Assembly (NCBI GenBank): GCA_944470555.2
Contig: OX104129.1
Coordinates: forward strand, 66,209,747 to 66,273,746
DNA length: 64,000 nucleotides
Reading direction: 5' to 3'
DNA from: Heterobilharzia americana
Lineage: Eukaryota > Platyhelminthes > Trematoda > Strigeidida > Schistosomatidae
Below the pieces are notes generated by a model that ran no database searches, was not told the DNA's origin, and saw only the letters and a list, made by a program, of their open reading frames with translations. Made by a program: the position numbers and the translations under genes. This document shows, one piece after another, positions 60,121-64,000 of the stretch (position 1 is the first letter of the stretch; each line of letters starts with the position of its first letter).

Positions 60121-61449
60121 TATCCCGAAACACCAGGCTATTGTTGTGGGGTATTATTTACGAATACCAGGATGATTTTATAAACCAGACCCTCGTAAAT
60201 AGTGTAGTGTCACACACTTCCCCAGAATCAGTAGCCTAGCGTTCAACGAGATTCAACGCTGACGCTGACCTTTATTATTTGACCGGACTCGCTAGGCTGA
60301 AGGCATCCGGTCAAGCATCCTCGCCATTCGGCAGGCTACCGTGTTACGTTACACTGTTCGTAATTGACCATCCAGCCAGTTAGTTGGAACGCGTCGGTAT
60401 CTTGGCCCGATCTCGCAGATGTACTATTCCATCCGACTACGCTATTGTGTTTTTTCTTGGTCTCGTATTGGTGGGTATATGGAAAGTTCGGATGATTAGT
60501 GAGTGAACTCTGCGTCTGTCAAGTTTGCACCAGGATGATTCCTAAAATAGGACAAACTTTTCAAACTTTCAGCTGTTCAGTGACATACCTCCAGTCGAAT
60601 TGAAGTAGGTTTCCCGGTATGGCTTTAAAAACAGTAAAACCTAGAGCGGCACAATGTATACAGCATGCCATTCTTATTCTCAATCATCTCTTATTTACCT
60701 GCCATCATAACTGCACATAATCGTTCGATTGAACTTCTGCTAAAACATACTTGTGGGCTGGGTGAAGACATACTATGGTCTGGTCGTTACAAGATCCTGT
60801 GCGTAGTGTGAGCTGATAGTATGTCTGCTACATGAGACACTTTAAGGGCACCAAATGTGGTAGCCACCCGAAGTAGTTACAACTTCACTTGTGATCTGAG
60901 GAATATTTCACTCAAGTTTTCAAGATCTTTTGAATCTTTTGCTTCGTGTATTTTGTGAACGTTTGTTAATGGCTCACATGTCAAACACGTTAGTTGCGAC
61001 CTTGAAATATTGGGTTCGTCTTTTCGTCAGTTGCACCCTTGATTTTACATTCGAGTTATGGGTCAGTGTTACTCAAGGTTAATATGAATCATATTAAAAT
61101 TTCAGTGACTATTTAGGCCCTCAGTGAAGCATACTTTTCTAGAGACTCATTAACTGTGTTCTCTTGGTCATTTCCCTTTGAGCAATTGCGCAGTCAGTTG
61201 AAAAATGGAGGTAATGCAAATGAATGTGGTAGAGATGTCTGTTGATTGGTTATGTAAAAGGGATTTTTACAGTGGGTGTGGGAGATCGTAATAATGATAT
61301 GATAGCCATGGTCAATATTCAAGAAGCTGCAGCTTCCACTTTGTGCGTACTTCGGATTTTGTTTTTTGAGTATTCCCCGAAAAATATATTGAGCGCACCC
61401 CTCAGCTTTTGGGTATGTCTCTAGATCTGCAGTCTTACACCGGTCGACC
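60121..61449. other. Stretch without recognisable gene
   Basis: The first few hundred bases may be the 3' untranslated part of the CR1-like LINE. After about 60.9 kb the composition returns to AT-rich. No gene is recognised. Confidence 0.4.
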
Positions 61450-61590
61450 GAAATCAATCAAACATACACTGCTGCTTCAAAGTCTAAATGCATTTTTATT
61501 GATTTATTAATCACACAGTGTAAGTGTCGTTTACTGGATTACGTCTCGGACATAATTTGTTGTCCATAGTCATATCTTGATATTTCCATG
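61450..61590 (-). mobile_element. Penelope-like 3' end fragment
   Basis: Minus strand: TATGGACAACAAATTATGTCC and GTAATCCAGTAAACGACAC, then GTGATTAATAAATCAATAAA. This matches the plus-strand 3' end at 17590-17660. The adjoining sequence ACCACAGTGCACAAGTTTTA (61595-61614) stays in plus orientation in both places. Confidence 0.6.
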
Positions 61591-61683
61591 TTACCACAGT
61601 GCACAAGTTTTACTCTTATATTAATGCTGAAGCATTCTGAATTCAGAATCTGTTTTCATTCTTTTGAAAAATTTGAGTGCACT

Positions 61684-61862
61684 GCAGATACTGTCAGTTT
61701 CGGTCTCTTTGGAAGTCTGGGCAAACATTTAAGCGGACTTCGCAACTTTTGGAATCCTTAGGGAAACGTTTTGTGTTTTCTGGGAATGTAGATGCATGTC
61801 TGCGAGCTTACCCAAACTGGTTTTGTAAAATATTATCTAAAGGACTGAAAGTGCAGCCATAG
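61684..61862 (+). CDS. Candidate exon, unrecognised
   Basis: After TTTTGAAAAATTTGAGTGCACTGCAG an open frame reads YCQFRSLWKSGQTFKRTSQL, then LESLGKRFVFSGNVDACLRA and ends at a TAG at 61862, or at a donor-like TTTT|GTAAAATA at 61826. Codon pattern looks coding. It could be an upstream exon of the gene at 63.0-63.5 kb, but no phase-consistent chain was established. Confidence 0.3.
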
Positions 61863-62483
61863 GGTTCTCCGCTTGGGAAGATAACAATTGGTTTGCTTCT
61901 TTTTACATAAATAACCAAAACGAGCAGAAATGCAGAAATAATGCTATGGGTGCTTTGGTTTGGTGTGCATAAATATGAATTTTAAGCGGATTTTCACGCA
62001 TCTCCTGCATACTCTTCGCACCGCTAATTGCTCTTTGAGGAGGCATTTTACGCATATTCTTACAATAATAGCGTCGGACGCTTAAAGTGTCAAGATATTT
62101 GCCTTCCTTATTCCACAAAAGCAAACTTCTGATTGTCGTACATTGTAACTGCTCACTGTTGAGAACTGCGGAAAATGTGTTCTAATCTCCAGTTGCCAAT
62201 ACTGAAACAAGTATATAACACACTATAAAGAAATCCCACAAGGCTAAAGACAACCATGAGTTTGTCACCAGTTATCAAGCTTCTCATTAATTCCTGTAAA
62301 ATAGTTAATTGGTATTTGTTTTTCTCGGTCGAACAGAACTCTTTAATCAGCTGAATAGGTCCAACTTTTGAATATGAATATCTATTTAGCCAAACTTCTC
62401 AAACTTACAGTTTTCATCTGTGTAAAACTGAAGGTAGATGGGCATAAAGGTGACGGTTAGTTAGTCACTTCTGTTTCCTCTAG

Positions 62484-62548
62484 TCATTCACGTTCAAGAT
62501 ATACGAATCATCTCAGATGTTGACAACTGCTTGGTTATTTTTTGGGAG
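62484..62548 (+). CDS. Candidate small exon, unrecognised
   Basis: Bounded by a good acceptor (CACTTCTGTTTCCTCTAG) and a weak donor (GGGAG|GTGGGG). Two frames are open. One gives IHVQDIRIISDVDNCLVIFW, the other SFTFKIYESSQMLTTAWLFF. Only the second leaves a phase that fits the exon at 63046. Tentative. Confidence 0.25.
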
Positions 62549-63045
62549 GTGGGGTTTAGATGTATTCATGGTCCTGCGTCATCTCTTATAACCAGCATCT
62601 GACCAATCAACTTAGAACCACGCACAAAAGTACAGCGGTCCAACTTGCCACATCTTATTGGAAGTATATGGTAACTAATAAAAAGCCAGTTACTTGGTTT
62701 ATGTAATAGGTTTGGTTGGTGTTTCAACACAGCTAAGTCCAATATAATTAAAGGCAAATATATTCTTGTACCCTATTCTACGTTTTAAAGAACAAAACTT
62801 GTGTTTTAGTAGGTATTCATATGATTTTCACTACTTGTTTTCCGAAGCTTAGATTTGTTCTTTCTCTAACCAGGATATCATGCTTCTGATTATCTTGTTG
62901 CCTTTTGATAGCACTTAAATAAAGCATCCAATCAACCCATAAGGATGCCTGAAGACAATGAAAGAAGAGCCTGTTATATACGGAAAATTCTGTTTTCGTC
63001 ACAGGAATCAAAGAGGTTTGATTAGTTAAATGTTAAAATTCGCAG

Positions 63046-63113
63046 ATGTAATGCTTTTGATGTTGACTCTATTCTTAGTGAATACGCGGAGTTGGTCGAT
63101 AATATGAAAAATG
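63046..63113 (+). CDS. Host gene, small exon a (unrecognised protein)
   Basis: A 68-base exon after TTAAAATTCGCAG, ending AAAAATG|GTAAATA. Reads CNAFDVDSILSEYAELVDNM with one base left over at each end. Its exit phase matches exon b exactly. The acidic, helix-like sequence is not recognised. Confidence 0.55.
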
Positions 63114-63144
63114 GTAAATAATGGAAGTTCTGTTCATCATGTAG

Positions 63145-63293
63145 GAATTAACAATTACGCTGAGGGTGCACTTAAGCTTGCTGAAGGGTGTAGAAATGGT
63201 TTGTTTGATGCTCATTATTCATATTGGTCAGAGAGTAACCATTGGCGCAGTGCACTGACTGTTGATATGGCCTTGAACACATTAGAAGGAGTT
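63145..63293 (+). CDS. Host gene, small exon b (unrecognised protein)
   Basis: A 149-base exon after GTTCATCATGTAG, ending GGAGTT|GTAAGCC. Reads INNYAEGALKLAEGCRNGLF, then DAHYSYWSESNHWRSALTVD and MALNTLEGV. Entry completes a glycine codon from exon a, and exit is phase 0. The intron between a and b is only 31 bases, typical of short 5' introns in schistosomes. Confidence 0.6.
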
Positions 63294-63327
63294 GTAAGCC
63301 TAACTGACTTTTTATTTCTTTTTCAAG

Positions 63328-63391
63328 ACAGTTGATCAGTCATGTACTTTTCCTAGGCAGTCAATACCTAATGATTTTGATGTCGCCAAGT
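63328..63391 (+). CDS. Host gene, small exon c (unrecognised protein)
   Basis: A 64-base exon after a long pyrimidine tract (CTTTTTATTTCTTTTTCAAG), ending CCAAGT|GTAAGTG. Reads TVDQSCTFPRQSIPNDFDVA in phase 0 with one base left over. The intron before it is 34 bases. An alternative acceptor four bases downstream (CAG) would break the phase. Confidence 0.55.
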
Positions 63392-63423
63392 GTAAGTGAT
63401 CCATTTTATAAAACTCTTTTCAG

Positions 63424-63473
63424 TTTGTAGTGCTCTGTCGCGATTGTTTGAGGAGGAAAATCCTATTAAACCG
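63424..63473 (+). CDS. Host gene, small exon d (unrecognised protein)
   Basis: A 50-base exon after TATAAAACTCTTTTCAG, ending AAACCG|GTAAGTA. Reads CSALSRLFEEENPIKP after completing the codon from exon c, and leaves phase 0. The intron before it is 32 bases. The gene continues beyond the window or in the last 500 bases, where I saw no further exon. Confidence 0.55.
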
Positions 63474-64000
63474 GTAAGTAATACAGTTTCCTTCAGCATA
63501 CATCAAGAGTTTTGTATTGTTACCTCAACGTAGAAATTATATAAGGAAACTAGAATAAGTGTGGCAAACCGAACAGGTTTCTGGGTTGTCCGAACTGCGT
63601 ATTATGTTCTTACATACACTATATTCTGTTCAAATAAATACCCATAAACTTTTGCGTTTGTCTTCGTACTGACATCCGACTTCCATTTACCTCAGACACG
63701 TATTTACGGAAGAGGTAACTAGGCATTTGTCTGGACATGACAGCGATTCTTCTCCTAATGAAGCCTAAAGATTTAGTCATTCTGCCATAGAAACACCTTT
63801 AAACATAGTAATATACATCCAAAGGTCAACAAAAGCCACTTTATTTTCACAACTTTGTCCAGACTGATTGCATGAAGATTCATTCCATTTGACTCTGATC
63901 ACAATGAAGAGCGAAATCAGCTCTAATAAGAATCTTCGCAATAATCGCATGCAGTGGTGGTTGGCGGAAACAAGAAAGATGAAGGCATCATTACTACTCA

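Noticed and set aside
62566..63011. Two minus-strand open frames of about 64 codons
   Set aside because: They look somewhat protein-like, but no splice sites or recognisable motif support them, and they lie opposite the plus-strand exon chain.
1..64000. CRISPR arrays, operons, bacterial toxin or phage defence genes
   Set aside because: No regular spacer-repeat arrays and no prokaryotic gene organisation. Spliced exons and LINEs show a eukaryotic genome.

Overview
The window looks like nuclear DNA of a blood fluke (Schistosoma or a close relative). Three things point there. It holds many Penelope-like elements with GIY-YIG endonucleases, SR2-like RTE LINEs, a CR1-like LINE and a Boudicca-like Gypsy element. 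It holds hammerhead-carrying SINEs of the SM-alpha type. Its few host exons are short and separated by long, AT-rich, transposon-filled introns. No bacterial features, rRNA genes, CRISPR arrays or convincing functional tRNA genes were seen. Species cannot be fixed from sequence alone.

Layout. From 1 to about 32.3 kb one host gene runs on the minus strand: four exons with good splice sites (32304-31467, 29122-28617, 13845-13270, 981 to beyond the window edge) encode a protein resembling CFAP92/KIAA1257, a probable ciliary protein with a DUF4550-like domain. Its introns hold nearly everything else in that half: a Penelope-like element split by a nested RTE LINE (1.26-4.83 kb), a LINE fragment (7.1-8.6 kb), a near full-length decayed RTE LINE (8.8-12.2 kb), at least eight more Penelope fragments, SM-alpha SINEs, a second tRNA-headed SINE family and a long TAG microsatellite. 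The phases of the last two exons do not join, so a small exon is probably unseen between 1 and 13.3 kb.

From 32.4 to 44.4 kb come a Penelope fragment, an RTE LINE, a short diverged dispersed repeat, a possible first exon of a secreted protein (36.4 kb, minus), a decayed Ty3/Gypsy element with LTR remnants (37.3-42.6 kb) and the 5' half of another RTE LINE inserted at its end. From 44.4 to about 56.6 kb the sequence is visibly more GC-rich and I recognise no gene, apart from a partial SM-alpha copy at 54.5 kb. A decayed CR1-like LINE follows (56.6-60.1 kb). At the right edge (63.0-63.5 kb) four tiny plus-strand exons whose phases all match form part of an unrecognised host gene.

The most interesting signal is ribozymes. 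Hammerhead cores occur in three repeat settings: SM-alpha SINEs (known), a second tRNA-headed SINE family (intact at 15568-15613), and the 3' ends of Penelope-like elements (intact at 23631-23675). All have very short, nearly palindromic stem III. Many of these repeats also sit as head-to-head inverted composites.
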